A stretch of 64,000 nt of DNA from Pseudoalteromonas caenipelagi (GCF_013140855.1 NZ_JABBPG010000002.1:682001-746000); one strand, 5' to 3'; numbered from the stretch's first letter, positions 35,914-44,472 are shown. Made by a program: numbers and translations. Notes: generated by a model not told the origin, from the sequence alone.

Positions 35914-36008
35914 GTTCTGGGCGTTGGAATTAGAGGAAGTTAGGTATGAGATGCTAAGTGATGTGGTTTAGCCAATAACTCGACTAAAGCACATCAACAA
36001 AGCGTTTG

Positions 36009-36818
36009 CTATCTCATCATCATATTTACAGCCATTACCACCAACAGTACGGCGAAGATCTTTTTAATGCTTGAAACGGGGAGGTGGTGAGTGGCTTTTG
36101 CACCAAGTGGAGCGGTAAACCATGAGGTGCATACAATACCTGCTAGGGCTGGTAAGTACACAAAGCCAGCAAAGCCGTCTGCTAGGTTGAACTGGGTACT
36201 GCCGGCGCTGATGTAGCCTATGGTGCCAAACAAGGCGATAACTATGCCGCATGCAGAGGCGCAGCCGATGGCCTTTTTCATATCGATTGAAAAAAAGGTA
36301 AGTAGCGGTACTAACAAAGCGCCACCGCCAATGCCTATCATGGCAGATAGTCCACCAGTAAGGGTGGTGAATAGCGTTAGCACGGCTTTGTTTGGTAGTG
36401 TGCGTTCTTTTGGGGCACTGTTTTTGCTACTTAAAAACATTTTGATTGCAATAAGCAGTACCGTTACTGCAAATATAATGCGTACAACATGTTCAGGCAA
36501 GAGGGCTGCCATAAAGCCACTAACAAGTGCGCCCAGCGCAACGCCTGTCATTATCCAAGGCGCAATTGACCAAGGCACGTTGCCATTTTTATGATGGGCT
36601 AGCGCCGAAGAGGTTGAAGTGAATAATATCGATGCCAATGACGTCGCAATGGCTGCAATAACCACTTGCTCAGCTGGTAGTATTGCAAAGTGCAGTAATA
36701 TACTGCTCAGTATGGGTACTATCACCAACCCGCCGCCAATCCCTAACAAGCCCGCCAAAAAGCCCACGCCGCTGCCTAGTATTGCGCAGTAAAAAAACAA
36801 TATGATGAGTTCATTCAT
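36009..36818 (-). CDS. TSUP (TauE/SafE) family permease
   Basis: 269 aa with about eight hydrophobic helices. The two family repeats begin GSGVGFLAGLLGIGGGLVIVPIL and LTGGLSAMIGIGGGALLVPLL, each with the G-rich loop typical of TSUP proteins. Members export sulfite, sulfoacetate or related organosulfur anions, or take up other anions. The ligand here is unknown, though the next genes concern methionine. It is transcribed towards the CRISPR trailer. Confidence 0.93.
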   Translation of the reverse strand: MNELIILFFYCAILGSGVGFLAGLLGIGGGLVIVPILSSILLHFAILPAEQVVIAAIATSLASILFTSTSSALAHHKNGNVPWSIAPWIMTGVALGALVSGFMAALLPEHVVRIIFAVTVLLIAIKMFLSSKNSAPKERTLPNKAVLTLFTTLTGGLSAMIGIGGGALLVPLLTFFSIDMKKAIGCASACGIVIALFGTIGYISAGSTQFNLADGFAGFVYLPALAGIVCTSWFTAPLGAKATHHLPVSSIKKIFAVLLVVMAVNMMMR

Positions 36819-36991
36819 TTGTTTTATCTCTTCTTATCATTATGAAATATTTATAGTTTTGTTATACAGCCTGTTTGTCCTGCTAATGGCCACACGTGCT
36901 ACATGGTTGGCGAGTATAGCAATATAACGCCCGTATTAAGTGCTGTAAGCGCTGAATAATCCTCATGCTTAAAATGAAGTTAATTCAACTT

Positions 36992-37015
36992 GGGCGTTTA
37001 GATGTCTAGATGTTT
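36992..37015 (+). promoter_or_regulatory. Predicted MetJ operator, tandem met boxes
   Basis: Three contiguous 8-mers, GGGCGTTT, AGATGTCT and AGATGTTT, match the met box AGACGTCT at 5, 7 and 6 of 8 positions. MetJ binds two or more adjacent boxes. Placement upstream of a methionine synthase gene pair supports the call. Confidence 0.65.
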
Positions 37016-37087
37016 GTTTTTTCATTTCTGTGGTTTGCTATTTTTCTCACAGGTTAGCAAATAATGGCTATGTGAGGAGGCTAAATC

Positions 37088-37108
37088 ATGAGTAAGGTTC
37101 AAGTTTGA
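37088..37108 (+). CDS. Possible six-codon leader peptide (MSKVQV)
   Basis: AGGAGG at 37075-37080 lies 7 nt before ATG, a stronger ribosome site than most genes in the window have, yet the ORF stops after six codons. It is followed by segments able to pair. It may be a regulatory uORF or the surviving start of a lost gene. No methionine codon follows the start, so simple Met attenuation is unlikely. Confidence 0.35.
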   Translation: MSKVQV

Positions 37109-37278
37109 AGTGAATTAATACCGTTTTTCTTCATGTGGCGAACCACGTATAAATTCTACATCTGCTAACGTAGAAGCGCGATGAGTACTCGCCTTTAAAG
37201 ATGATTTTAGCGATAGCTCACACACCGTAAACAAGGTGAAGTGAGGCAAATAAACCAATTTTTGGATACGAGCGCACC

Positions 37279-38256
37279 ATGAACAAAGACATCACATTTA
37301 CCATTAAAAGCATCCGTCTGGATGAAAACTATCAACCATCAGACAGCACACGTATTACCACTAATTTTGCCAATTTGGCTCGCGGAGAATGTCGACAACA
37401 AAACCTAACTAACGCCTTAACCATGATTGATAATCGCTTTAATGCATTGGCAAATTGGGATAACCCAAAAGCTGATCGTTACCATGTTGAGCTTGAGATC
37501 ATCTCGGTTGATTTAGATATTGCTGGCAGTGGGCAAGCCTTTCCATCTATTGAGGTGTTAAAAACCAATATTGTTGACCGCCAAAGTGGTGAACGTATTG
37601 AGGGCATTGTAGGCAATAACTTTTCCTCCTACGTACGCGATTATGACTTTAGTGTACTGCTGCAAGAGCACAACAAAGATAAGCCGCAGTTTAGTATTCC
37701 TGATAATTTTGGCGAGTTACACGGTAAGTTGTTTAAATACTTTGTTGACTCAGCAACATACAAAGCGCATTTCAAAAAGCCTCCAGTGATCTGCTTAAGT
37801 GTCTCTGATAATAAAACCTATCACAGAACCGAAAACCTCCACCCGGTTTTGGGTTTTGAATATCAGCCCAGTGAGTCGTCATTAACTGAGCAATACTTCA
37901 AAAAGATGGGCTTAGCGGTGCGCTATTTTATGCCGCCTAATAGTGTTGCACCCTTGGCATTTTACTTCTTTGGTGACTTGTTAAACGATTACACAAATCT
38001 AGAGCTGATCAGCACCATAGCCACCATGGAAACGTTTCAAAAAATCTATCGACCAGAAATCTATAATGCCAATGCGATGGCAGGTAGGCTTTATCAACCT
38101 AATTTAAAAAACTCAGACCATTCGGTAACACAAATTGTGTATGACCGAGAAGAGCGCAGTAAGTTAGCTGTGAAACAGGGTAAGTTTGCCCAAGAGTACT
38201 TTCTTAAGCCATACCAAAGCTTGCTTGAGCAGTTTTCTGCCAATTACGTTTTGTAG
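37279..38256 (+). CDS. mesX: MesX, DUF1852 partner of methionine synthase MesD
   Basis: 325 aa, beginning MNKDITFTIKSIRLDENYQPSDSTRITTNFANLARG, typical of DUF1852. The central block RYHVELEIISVDLDIAGSGQAFPSIEVL is also characteristic. DUF1852 proteins are found beside MesD-type core methionine synthases and were named MesX after genetic evidence that MesD needs them, in an oxygen-dependent system; a role as oxygenase supplying the methyl donor has been proposed. mesD starts 26 bp downstream. The pair lies behind predicted MetJ boxes. Confidence 0.88.
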   Translation: MNKDITFTIKSIRLDENYQPSDSTRITTNFANLARGECRQQNLTNALTMIDNRFNALANWDNPKADRYHVELEIISVDLDIAGSGQAFPSIEVLKTNIVDRQSGERIEGIVGNNFSSYVRDYDFSVLLQEHNKDKPQFSIPDNFGELHGKLFKYFVDSATYKAHFKKPPVICLSVSDNKTYHRTENLHPVLGFEYQPSESSLTEQYFKKMGLAVRYFMPPNSVAPLAFYFFGDLLNDYTNLELISTIATMETFQKIYRPEIYNANAMAGRLYQPNLKNSDHSVTQIVYDREERSKLAVKQGKFAQEYFLKPYQSLLEQFSANYVL

Positions 38257-38282
38257 TCAACGGGAATATAACAGAGCTTATT

Positions 38283-39323
38283 ATGAAAACATTATTACCA
38301 ACATCAACGGCAGGCAGTTTACCTAAGCCAGCTTGGCTTGCTCAACCAGAAACGCTATGGTCACCATGGAAGTTACAAGGCGATGAACTGATTGATGGCA
38401 AGCAAGATGCACTGCGAGTGTCATTGCTAGAGCAACAGGTTGCAGATATCGATATTGTTAGCGACGGTGAGCAAACACGCCAGCACTTTGTAACCACCTT
38501 TATTGAGCATCTCGACGGCGTTGATTTTGCTAAGCGTCAAATCGTTAAAATTCGTGACCGCTATGATGCCAGTGTGCCCACTGTAGTGGGACCGGTCTCT
38601 CGCCAAAAATCGGTATTTGTGGACGATGCCAAGTTTTTACGCAAGCAAACTAAGCAACCTATTAAATGGGCACTGCCTGGCCCTATGACCATGGTTGATA
38701 CCTTATATGATGCGTATTATAAAAACCGTGAAAAACTGGCGTGGGAATTTGCCAAAATTCTGAATCAAGAGGCCAAAGAGCTTGAAGCTGCAGGGGTAGA
38801 CATTATCCAGTTTGACGAGCCTGCATTTAATGTATTTTTTGATGAGGTGAATGAATGGGGTATTGCTGCATTAGAGCGAGCCATTGAGGGATTAAAGTGT
38901 GAAACTGCGGTACATATTTGCTATGGCTATGGCATTCAAGCTAATACAGATTGGAAGAAAACCTTAGGTTCTCAGTGGCGACAATACGAAGAAGCGTTTC
39001 CAAAGTTACAAAAGTCAAATATCGATATTATTTCTTTGGAGTGCCATAACTCTCATGTGCCCATTGAGCTGTTAGAGCTTATTCGTGGTAAAAAAGTGAT
39101 GGTGGGTGCCATTGATGTGGCAAGCAACACCATAGAGACACCTGAAGAGGTCGCCAATACGCTGCGCGCTGCGCTTAAATATGTTGATGCCGATAAGCTT
39201 TACCCTTGCACTAACTGTGGTATGGCACCACTGTCTAGATCTGTGGCAAACGCCAAGCTACAGGCACTCAGTGCGGGAGCTAAGATGGTGCGCCAAGAGA
39301 TGATAAGTGAGCAAAACCGATAG
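38283..39323 (+). CDS. mesD: MesD-type folate-independent methionine synthase
   Basis: 346 aa, equal to the C-terminal catalytic half of MetE without the N-terminal folate-binding half. Zinc ligands expected from MetE are present: H211 and C213 (AVHICYGYG), E253 (SLECHNSH) and C312 (CTNCGMAP). The start LLPTSTAGSLPKPAWLAQP and IIQFDEPAFNV are family landmarks. It methylates homocysteine from a donor other than methyl-THF-glutamate; the donor is not established. Paired with mesX and probably cotranscribed. Confidence 0.9.
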   Translation: MKTLLPTSTAGSLPKPAWLAQPETLWSPWKLQGDELIDGKQDALRVSLLEQQVADIDIVSDGEQTRQHFVTTFIEHLDGVDFAKRQIVKIRDRYDASVPTVVGPVSRQKSVFVDDAKFLRKQTKQPIKWALPGPMTMVDTLYDAYYKNREKLAWEFAKILNQEAKELEAAGVDIIQFDEPAFNVFFDEVNEWGIAALERAIEGLKCETAVHICYGYGIQANTDWKKTLGSQWRQYEEAFPKLQKSNIDIISLECHNSHVPIELLELIRGKKVMVGAIDVASNTIETPEEVANTLRAALKYVDADKLYPCTNCGMAPLSRSVANAKLQALSAGAKMVRQEMISEQNR

Positions 39324-39373
39324 TATAGCGGTGTGTTGTTCAGGCTTTGGCTAAGCTCGGACTTTATTTTTTA

Positions 39374-39397
39374 GGGGGCGATCCGTCAACCCCCTTT
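39374..39397. terminator. Hairpin between convergent mesD and ABC-F genes
   Basis: GGGGG (39374-39378) pairs with CCCCC (39390-39394), extended by A-T pairs and followed by TTT on the plus strand and TAAA-rich sequence on the other. It overlaps copy 3 of the TGTAAAGGGGG motif. A short but GC-rich stem. Confidence 0.5.
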
Positions 39398-39400
39398 ACA
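39384..39400 (-). repeat. Motif TGTAAAGGGGGTTGACG, copy 3 of 3
   Basis: Minus-strand copy of the 17-bp motif seen at 1877 and 24743, here with a changed right arm. It lies between the stop of mesD and the stop of the ABC-F gene. Confidence 0.5.
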
Positions 39401-39415
39401 CTGTGCTTTTAACCC

Positions 39416-40993
39416 TTACATAGCTAAGGTATGGGTCACGCCAGCGTGTTTAACAAAACAATCGTTATGGCTTATGAGCAAAAAACTCCCTTTATATTGA
39501 TTAAGTGCTTTGGCGAGTTGCTGTTTTGATCCTAAATCTAGGTGATTGTCTGGCTCGTCAAGCAGCAGCAATGGCGTGGCTTGCTGGTGGCTTGCACATA
39601 GCAATGTTAGTTTCATTTTTTCGCCGCCGCTGAGAGAGGCGACTGGTTGCTCTACTTTTTTGTGTTTTAAACCAATACCAGCAAGTAATGTATAGCAGTC
39701 GCTTTTACTTATCGCTGGGCAATTCTGTTCAACCACTTGAATTACGCTGAGCTGGCTAGGTAGTAGGCTAAAGTGTTGATCAACATAACTGAGCGGTGTG
39801 TTAACTCTGAGCTCCCCTGATTTAGCTTTTAAGTGGTTTTGCAAAACCCTAAACAAAGTTGACTTGCCACAGCCATTATTGCCTTTAATATGCCATTTTT
39901 GAGCTGTTTTTACCTGAACAGTAATTGCTGAAGTGCTGCCAAAAGGGAGCTGTAAATCTACTAAAGAGACTAGCGTCTTTTTTACCTTCGTATGCTCAGG
40001 TACCTCTCGTAAGTAAAACTGTATGGCATTGTTTTGCTCGCTTTTTAACCGCAATTGCTCAGCCTTGGTGGTTATCTTTTTCTCTCGCTGTTGCTGGTTT
40101 TTTTGTTTGGCGGCTAAGTGAGCACCTGCTTGGTCCTTTTGATTATTAAGCATTATCTTTGCTTGGCTGCCTTGCACGCGGAGCTTGTTACTTTGCGCTG
40201 CGCGCTGATGAGCTTTTTCTCTGTCTTTTTGTGCTTGTAATTTCAGTTGGGTTTGCTGGCGTTTTACTTCTTGTAACTGCTGGTTAAGTGACTGCTGCTG
40301 TTGATGCTTTTGCTGCAAATAATAACCAATATTGCCGCCATACTGTTTTAACCCTAAGCTGCTTAGCTCCCATATATGTGTGACATGCTCAAGCAGTTGG
40401 TGGTCGTGACTAATGAGCAAAATATAACCTGTAAAGTGATTGATTTGCTCTATCAACCACGCTCGCCCTTCGTTGTCTAAGTGATTACTTGGCTCATCTA
40501 AAATAAGCACTTTGGCGTTGCTGTTAAACAACTGCCACAACCGTAACCTCGCGAGCTGCCCACCGCTGAGCGTATTACAAGGCGCATGAGGGTCAGTGGT
40601 TAGCCCGAGTGTGGCTAGCTGGGCTGATAGCTGCTCTGGTAATTGCCATTGCTCGGCAACGGCGTCAAACAGCGTTTGTTCGCATTCTCCTCGTGCAATT
40701 GCAGCAAGTGCCGCTAAGGTTTTGTCACAGCCGAGCAGCTGGGCAATCGTCATATCACTTTTGAGCAGTGGCTGTGCTTCTTGGCTTTGTATGGCCACCT
40801 GTGCAAATTGCTCAATAGAGCCTTGACTGGGTGTGAGTTGTTTTGCCAACAGTTTGCCCAAAATTGATTTGCCCACACCATTGTCTCCAACAAGGGCTGT
40901 GCGGCGTTGTGTAAGGGTAAAGTTGAGGTTGCAAAACAGCGTGTCGCCATTGCTAAATTGGTAACTTACATTATATGCGTGTAGAACACTCAT
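39416..40993 (-). CDS. ABC-F family ATPase (Uup/EttA-like)
   Basis: 525 aa with two ABC domains and no membrane segment. Walker A motifs are GDNGVGKS and GNNGCGKS; signatures are LSGGQLARLRL and LSGGEKMKLTL; Walker B motifs are KVLILDEPSNHLD and PLLLLDEPDNHLD. Between them lies a Lys/Gln-rich linker (about 220-305) as in ABC-F translation factors, which act on the ribosomal E site, relieve stalls or give antibiotic protection. The exact subclass is unclear. AGGAGGCACCT precedes the start. Confidence 0.93.
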   Translation of the reverse strand: MSVLHAYNVSYQFSNGDTLFCNLNFTLTQRRTALVGDNGVGKSILGKLLAKQLTPSQGSIEQFAQVAIQSQEAQPLLKSDMTIAQLLGCDKTLAALAAIARGECEQTLFDAVAEQWQLPEQLSAQLATLGLTTDPHAPCNTLSGGQLARLRLWQLFNSNAKVLILDEPSNHLDNEGRAWLIEQINHFTGYILLISHDHQLLEHVTHIWELSSLGLKQYGGNIGYYLQQKHQQQQSLNQQLQEVKRQQTQLKLQAQKDREKAHQRAAQSNKLRVQGSQAKIMLNNQKDQAGAHLAAKQKNQQQREKKITTKAEQLRLKSEQNNAIQFYLREVPEHTKVKKTLVSLVDLQLPFGSTSAITVQVKTAQKWHIKGNNGCGKSTLFRVLQNHLKAKSGELRVNTPLSYVDQHFSLLPSQLSVIQVVEQNCPAISKSDCYTLLAGIGLKHKKVEQPVASLSGGEKMKLTLLCASHQQATPLLLLDEPDNHLDLGSKQQLAKALNQYKGSFLLISHNDCFVKHAGVTHTLAM

Positions 40994-41213
40994 AGGTGCC
41001 TCCTAATAAACTAGGGGCAGCAAACGGGCATCGAGGTTAACTTGCTATAGTAACGAACACATTATTGATAGGAGATATAAACGCAAAGCCACGTTCACTA
41101 ACCCTGTAGATCCAAAAAAAATAAACTGATAAAAATGGATAACAGGACTTAGTTGTTCATGATGGCGTTTACTCCGATGCGTAAGGTAGGGGTAGTTTAA
41201 TAATTCAGTACGC

Positions 41214-41253
41214 AAAAATAAAGAGCAAGCAGGTGGTCATGTTTGCTCTTTAT
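41214..41253 (-). terminator. Rho-independent terminator of the beta-repeat lipoprotein gene
   Basis: On the minus strand ATAAAGAGCAAAC pairs with GCTTGCTCTTTAT around a short loop, followed by a run of T (plus-strand AAAAA at 41214-41218). Confidence 0.8.
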
Positions 41254-41272
41254 CATCGCTTTTTACAAGGCG

Positions 41273-42295
41273 TTATTGCTGAACTTTTACACCTTGTTTA
41301 ATTTTATCAACGTGCAGACCACCCGAAGTATCACTTTCAATGGTAAGGCTTTGTGCACCGTCAACGTAAATATCACCAGCATCGTCGTTTATAGTCACAT
41401 TGCCTTGGGCGTTATTAACTCGCAAATCGCCACTTCCATCGTTAATACTTACATCACCTTTTGTGTTGGCGATTTGAATATTGCCTGAGTCGTCGCGAAC
41501 GGTAACATCTTGTCCGCCATCAACATTAAGGTTACCTGAGCCATCAACAATAAAGATAGAACCTTTTACCCCAGATATACTGATATTGCCTGAGTCATCG
41601 TGAAGGTTAAGGTTTTGCCCTCCCATGAGACTGATACTCCCTGAACCATCTTTAATTGTCATATCACCAGCAATGCCTGAAAGTGTAATATCACCCGAAT
41701 CATCTGTTAGTGTGAGTCGTTGACCCCCATTAATAGAGATATCTCCAGAGCCATCTTCAATTTCAAGTGTGCCGGTGGTGTTGTTGAGCATAATGCTGCC
41801 TGAATCATCATCTATGCTGATGTTCTTACCCCCATTGATCGCGATATCTCCAGAACCGTCTTCAATACTAATATCAGCGTTCAAGCCGTTGATTGTAATA
41901 TGACCTGATGAATCTTGTAGCGCTAACGCTAGGTGATTTGGCATGGTGATGGTCATGTCGATACGTGGTGTTGAAGTGACAAACCCAAAAGAGACGTGAG
42001 AGTCAACTTCTGCGATGAGCTCCGCTGAGTCACCTTGCTGCTCTAGCGTAAACACGAATTGGTTTGGCTCATGGGTGTAAATATCTGCGTTAGCCGTGAT
42101 TTCAGTTGTGGCTGAACTACCGATAATTTTTATATCTCCTGCATTTGCGCGTGCAGACAAAGATTTTAAATTATTGGCTGATAACTGAAGTTGACGTTGA
42201 ACATGTACGTTTGCATCCGCAGATGCAGTATTAATGTGTACAACACAACCGCTCAAAACAATCGCGGACAACAATGGTGTAATGTGTTTTAGCAT
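41273..42295 (-). CDS. Lipoprotein with tandem beta-helix repeats (DUF4097-like)
   Basis: 340 aa from the ATG at 42295; an upstream in-frame ATG at 42331 would hide the signal peptide. The lipobox is LSGC. From about residue 125 onwards the sequence is a series of ~18-20-residue repeats alternating DDSGNI.I.G and DGSGSI.I.GG, around ten units, forming a right-handed beta-helix-like solenoid as in DUF4097/polymer-forming proteins. Asp/Ser/Gly at the turns could bind calcium, but this is a guess. A CRP-like site lies 113 bp upstream. Its role is probably structural at the cell surface. Confidence 0.8.
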   Translation of the reverse strand: MLKHITPLLSAIVLSGCVVHINTASADANVHVQRQLQLSANNLKSLSARANAGDIKIIGSSATTEITANADIYTHEPNQFVFTLEQQGDSAELIAEVDSHVSFGFVTSTPRIDMTITMPNHLALALQDSSGHITINGLNADISIEDGSGDIAINGGKNISIDDDSGSIMLNNTTGTLEIEDGSGDISINGGQRLTLTDDSGDITLSGIAGDMTIKDGSGSISLMGGQNLNLHDDSGNISISGVKGSIFIVDGSGNLNVDGGQDVTVRDDSGNIQIANTKGDVSINDGSGDLRVNNAQGNVTINDDAGDIYVDGAQSLTIESDTSGGLHVDKIKQGVKVQQ

Positions 42296-42407
42296 GAAAT
42301 ATCCCAATTCATTTTTATAATTTTCGAACATAAGTGAGCAAGCAAGATGCCAATATTTTAGTATTTGATTTATATGTAAATTTTATTTAGAACAAATTCT
42401 TTCACAG

Positions 42408-42423
42408 AGTGATTTTAATCACA
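42408..42423 (-). promoter_or_regulatory. CRP-like site upstream of the beta-repeat lipoprotein
   Basis: AGTGATTTTAATCACA is symmetric and matches both half-sites of TGTGA...TCACA at 9 of 10 positions. A TAAAAT at 42385-42380 would place the site close to -42 (class II). FNR-type binding is less likely because the arms are GTGA, not TTGA. Confidence 0.5.
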
Positions 42424-42587
42424 AACACTATTTATTGGTTAACTTAACCACCTATTAGACGGTTTTACTAACGAAAAGGTTGGAAGGTAAAAAATATATA
42501 TTGCAGGCGCTAAAAGTGATTAAAAGCAGTGAGGTGACGCTGTGCACCCCACATTAAATTGAAGTAATGCAGCTTACTTAATGTGAC

Positions 42588-42977
42588 TTAGTAAGCTGTA
42601 AAGTAACTCACGTTAACATTACCTTCGTGATATAGGAAGTTTACTTGATGATAATGGATATCTACAACAACGGTTGCATAATCGGTGCGAAATGCATACT
42701 TGCTAGGGTCCTTTGGAATTGAATAATAGCATTCGGCTTGCGCATATAAAAACACGTCTTCGCTAGGTGGAGCAAAATAATAAACTGGGTTTTGCTCACA
42801 CCCTTGTAGCTCGTATCCAGCGTTATGTAACTGCTCTTTTACCACCTGATACGTTCGACCATATTCTAATACTTCTTGCGCAGAAAAATAGCCTGATGAT
42901 AGGTCTGGAGTTGCTAGAGATGAAAAGCTAGCTGATGAAATTAGACCTGCAATCGTGGTTAACAGTAATTTTTTCAC
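42588..42977 (-). CDS. Small exported protein, hypothetical
   Basis: 129 aa with a clear signal peptide (MKKLLLTTIAGLISSASFSSLA). The mature ~107 residues contain SSGYFSAQEVLEYGRTYQVVKEQLHNAGYELQGCEQNPVYYFAPP and a second Cys, allowing one disulfide, then a Tyr-rich end. No known family is recognised. A 9-bp inverted repeat (CAGCTTACT/AGTAAGCTG, 42570-42598) overlaps its stop codon and may end the transcript or stabilise it. An apparent FNR-type promoter drives it, suggesting induction when oxygen is low. Confidence 0.75.
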   Translation of the reverse strand: MKKLLLTTIAGLISSASFSSLATPDLSSGYFSAQEVLEYGRTYQVVKEQLHNAGYELQGCEQNPVYYFAPPSEDVFLYAQAECYYSIPKDPSKYAFRTDYATVVVDIHYHQVNFLYHEGNVNVSYFTAY

Positions 42978-43070
42978 AACGAATTCCTTCTAAATTTAAA
43001 GTGATAAATGCCTCAGTGGCGGGTGTATCCTAGCGTAAAAATTTAACTTTGCACGTTAAATTTTGATGAC

Positions 43071-43112
43071 ATTGTAGAAGGCGTTTCTATTTAAAAAATT
43101 GATTTAAATCAA
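43071..43112 (-). promoter_or_regulatory. Predicted class II FNR-type promoter
   Basis: TTGATTTAAATCAA (43099-43112) is an exact match to TTGATNNNNATCAA. On the minus strand a TACAAT -10 box lies at 43076-43071, 22 bp away. That puts the site centre at -41.5 from a start near 43064, the canonical class II position. The leader to the ATG at 42977 would be 87 nt. Confidence 0.75.
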
Positions 43113-43421
43113 TGGTTAATGTTTAATTTTCTCCGTAAAATATTTATTCCAAGTGTAAAAGAATCGACGTTGTTTCATCAAACATTATATATTTTAAAAG
43201 GTGGAACTTGTCACAAATAAGCACTATGCTTGCTGGTTTTTTTATTTGCTTATAAGTGTTTTTGTGTATAAGTTTTGCTCTCTTTATTGTGCCGAGTGTG
43301 CTAGTTAAAAAGTATTGATTTTATTTTGAGCAGGTGACGACGAAAAGAAATGACGTGACTTTGACAACGAATTTTGATTTATAGTGGTTTAAGTCAATAT
43401 GTTAGTGGCAGGGTAGGTATT

Positions 43422-43898
43422 TTGATAGCACAGCACCTTTGGCAAGTGTATCGACAAGTTTATTTTCAGCCTTGTGATTTGCGCAATGTGAAGCGGCATC
43501 ACCTGAATGCCACAAAACTGGTGAAAAACAGTGCTGTGATCAGTCTTTGGAACCCTTTGGGTAAAAAGTACACATTAAAAAGAAATAATTTATTGGCAAG
43601 GTGTTCGTTAAATGAGCTAAATCGAGCTGGCTTTCGCTATGTCAGCCTTTGGGGTGGCAACGAATCATTTAGCTACAGAGAACTCAGCGCGATGGTTAAA
43701 GTTTCACTTGATACGGCTTATAAAATTGCTAAGCGATTAAATCAATTAGCTTTTTACTATATTGATACCAACAATTGCTTGTGGCTGGTGGAAGTATCAG
43801 CAAACAAACGTAAGCGTATTGTATGTACTGATATTCGGGCTAGATTTGTACAAGTTCCCCTACCTGTAAACAATCTTGCACTAAAAAAATATAAGTGA
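43422..43898 (+). CDS. Putative winged-helix protein, hypothetical
   Basis: 158 aa from a TTG at 43422, chosen because AGGGTAGG lies about 6 nt upstream; the frame opens at 43374. Residues in the C-terminal half, SYRELSAMVKVSLDTAYKIAKRLNQLAFYYIDTNNCLWLVEV, look like a winged helix-turn-helix with a beta wing. Many basic residues follow. Not recognised as a family, and no signal or membrane segment is seen. The absence of an ATG start and isolation between long intergenic regions lower confidence. Confidence 0.5.
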   Translation: MIAQHLWQVYRQVYFQPCDLRNVKRHHLNATKLVKNSAVISLWNPLGKKYTLKRNNLLARCSLNELNRAGFRYVSLWGGNESFSYRELSAMVKVSLDTAYKIAKRLNQLAFYYIDTNNCLWLVEVSANKRKRIVCTDIRARFVQVPLPVNNLALKKYK

Positions 43899-44472
43899 GA
43901 CCAACACAAAAGGCTGTGTTTGCTCAAGTCGTTCGCAGAGGAGAGCTTGACCTTTGTTAGCATGACATAATCGCGGTTAGGTGTGCTTGTTGTCATTCTA
44001 CCCCTATTTACGAGTCTCATTACATGTTAACTATCTAGGCTGTATTGAATAACGTTGTCAGTTTGACCTTCTTTTTGTGGTGTGTAGCTAGCAAGGAATG
44101 AAGCAGTATCTGTCACTTTTGTGCTCTTTGCGGCGTAAATGTTTGAGGCAATTCAGATGAGTTTAAATCGAAACTGCCTACTTCCCGAATTGAACCATCA
44201 GCCATAACATAGCTAGCAGAGTTCATTCATCAGTCACATCGATACATTTTCAAAGGTGTGTGCTGTTTAAATTTGGCCATTGAGCAAAACGAATATCAAA
44301 ACGATTACTGTGTACTGCATCGTCTCAGTATTAAACCAGTTAATAATAGAATTGGGATGGTGTGTTTTTACAAATACTCACTAAAACTTAATGAGATAAG
44401 TTATCAAATTTTGGCGATAAACCGCATATTTATACTAAACTGTAACGCACATTCATCACTCTTTTTGTTGAT
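43899..44472. other. Gene-poor region with a decayed reading frame
   Basis: 574 bp with no intact gene. Minus-strand 44027-44226 encodes a broken protein fragment (listed separately). The remainder up to the hybrid kinase is AT-rich and presumably holds its promoter. No RNA gene was recognised. Confidence 0.5.
44027..44226 (-). pseudogene. Frameshifted C-terminal fragment of a lost gene
   Basis: The minus strand reads MNSASYVMADGSIREVGS... to AQK and a stop; shifting by one base continues as TDTASFLASYTPQKEGQTD and ends at a TAA at 44027-44029. The amino-acid composition in both parts is protein-like, with a stop just upstream of the first Met. This looks like the 3' remnant of a decayed exported or surface protein gene; the parent family was not recognised. 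Confidence 0.35.

Larger units (their letters stand above)
36819..37278. other. Regulatory intergenic region of tsup and mesXD
   Basis: 460 bp without a gene of normal size. It contains the predicted MetJ boxes (36992-37015), a six-codon ORF with a perfect ribosome site (37088-37108) and a structured stretch around 37152-37192 with TTCTAC/GTAGAA and GAGTACTC self-complementary segments. No known SAM or cobalamin riboswitch core was recognised. Confidence 0.6.

Noticed and set aside
34053..35943. Long open frames on both strands across the CRISPR array with repeating SPPHRRLR, VHRHTGGSE or FLSRLCGGE peptides
   Set aside because: These are translations of the 28-bp repeats every 60 bp (a multiple of 3), which keeps any stop-free frame open; not genes.
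37150..37200. Possible SAM or cobalamin riboswitch upstream of mesX
   Set aside because: Self-complementary segments exist, but no conserved riboswitch core could be matched; MetJ boxes explain regulation better.
43374..43421. TTG start at 43374 for the winged-helix candidate
   Set aside because: No ribosome site precedes it; the TTG at 43422 has AGGGTAGG at proper spacing.
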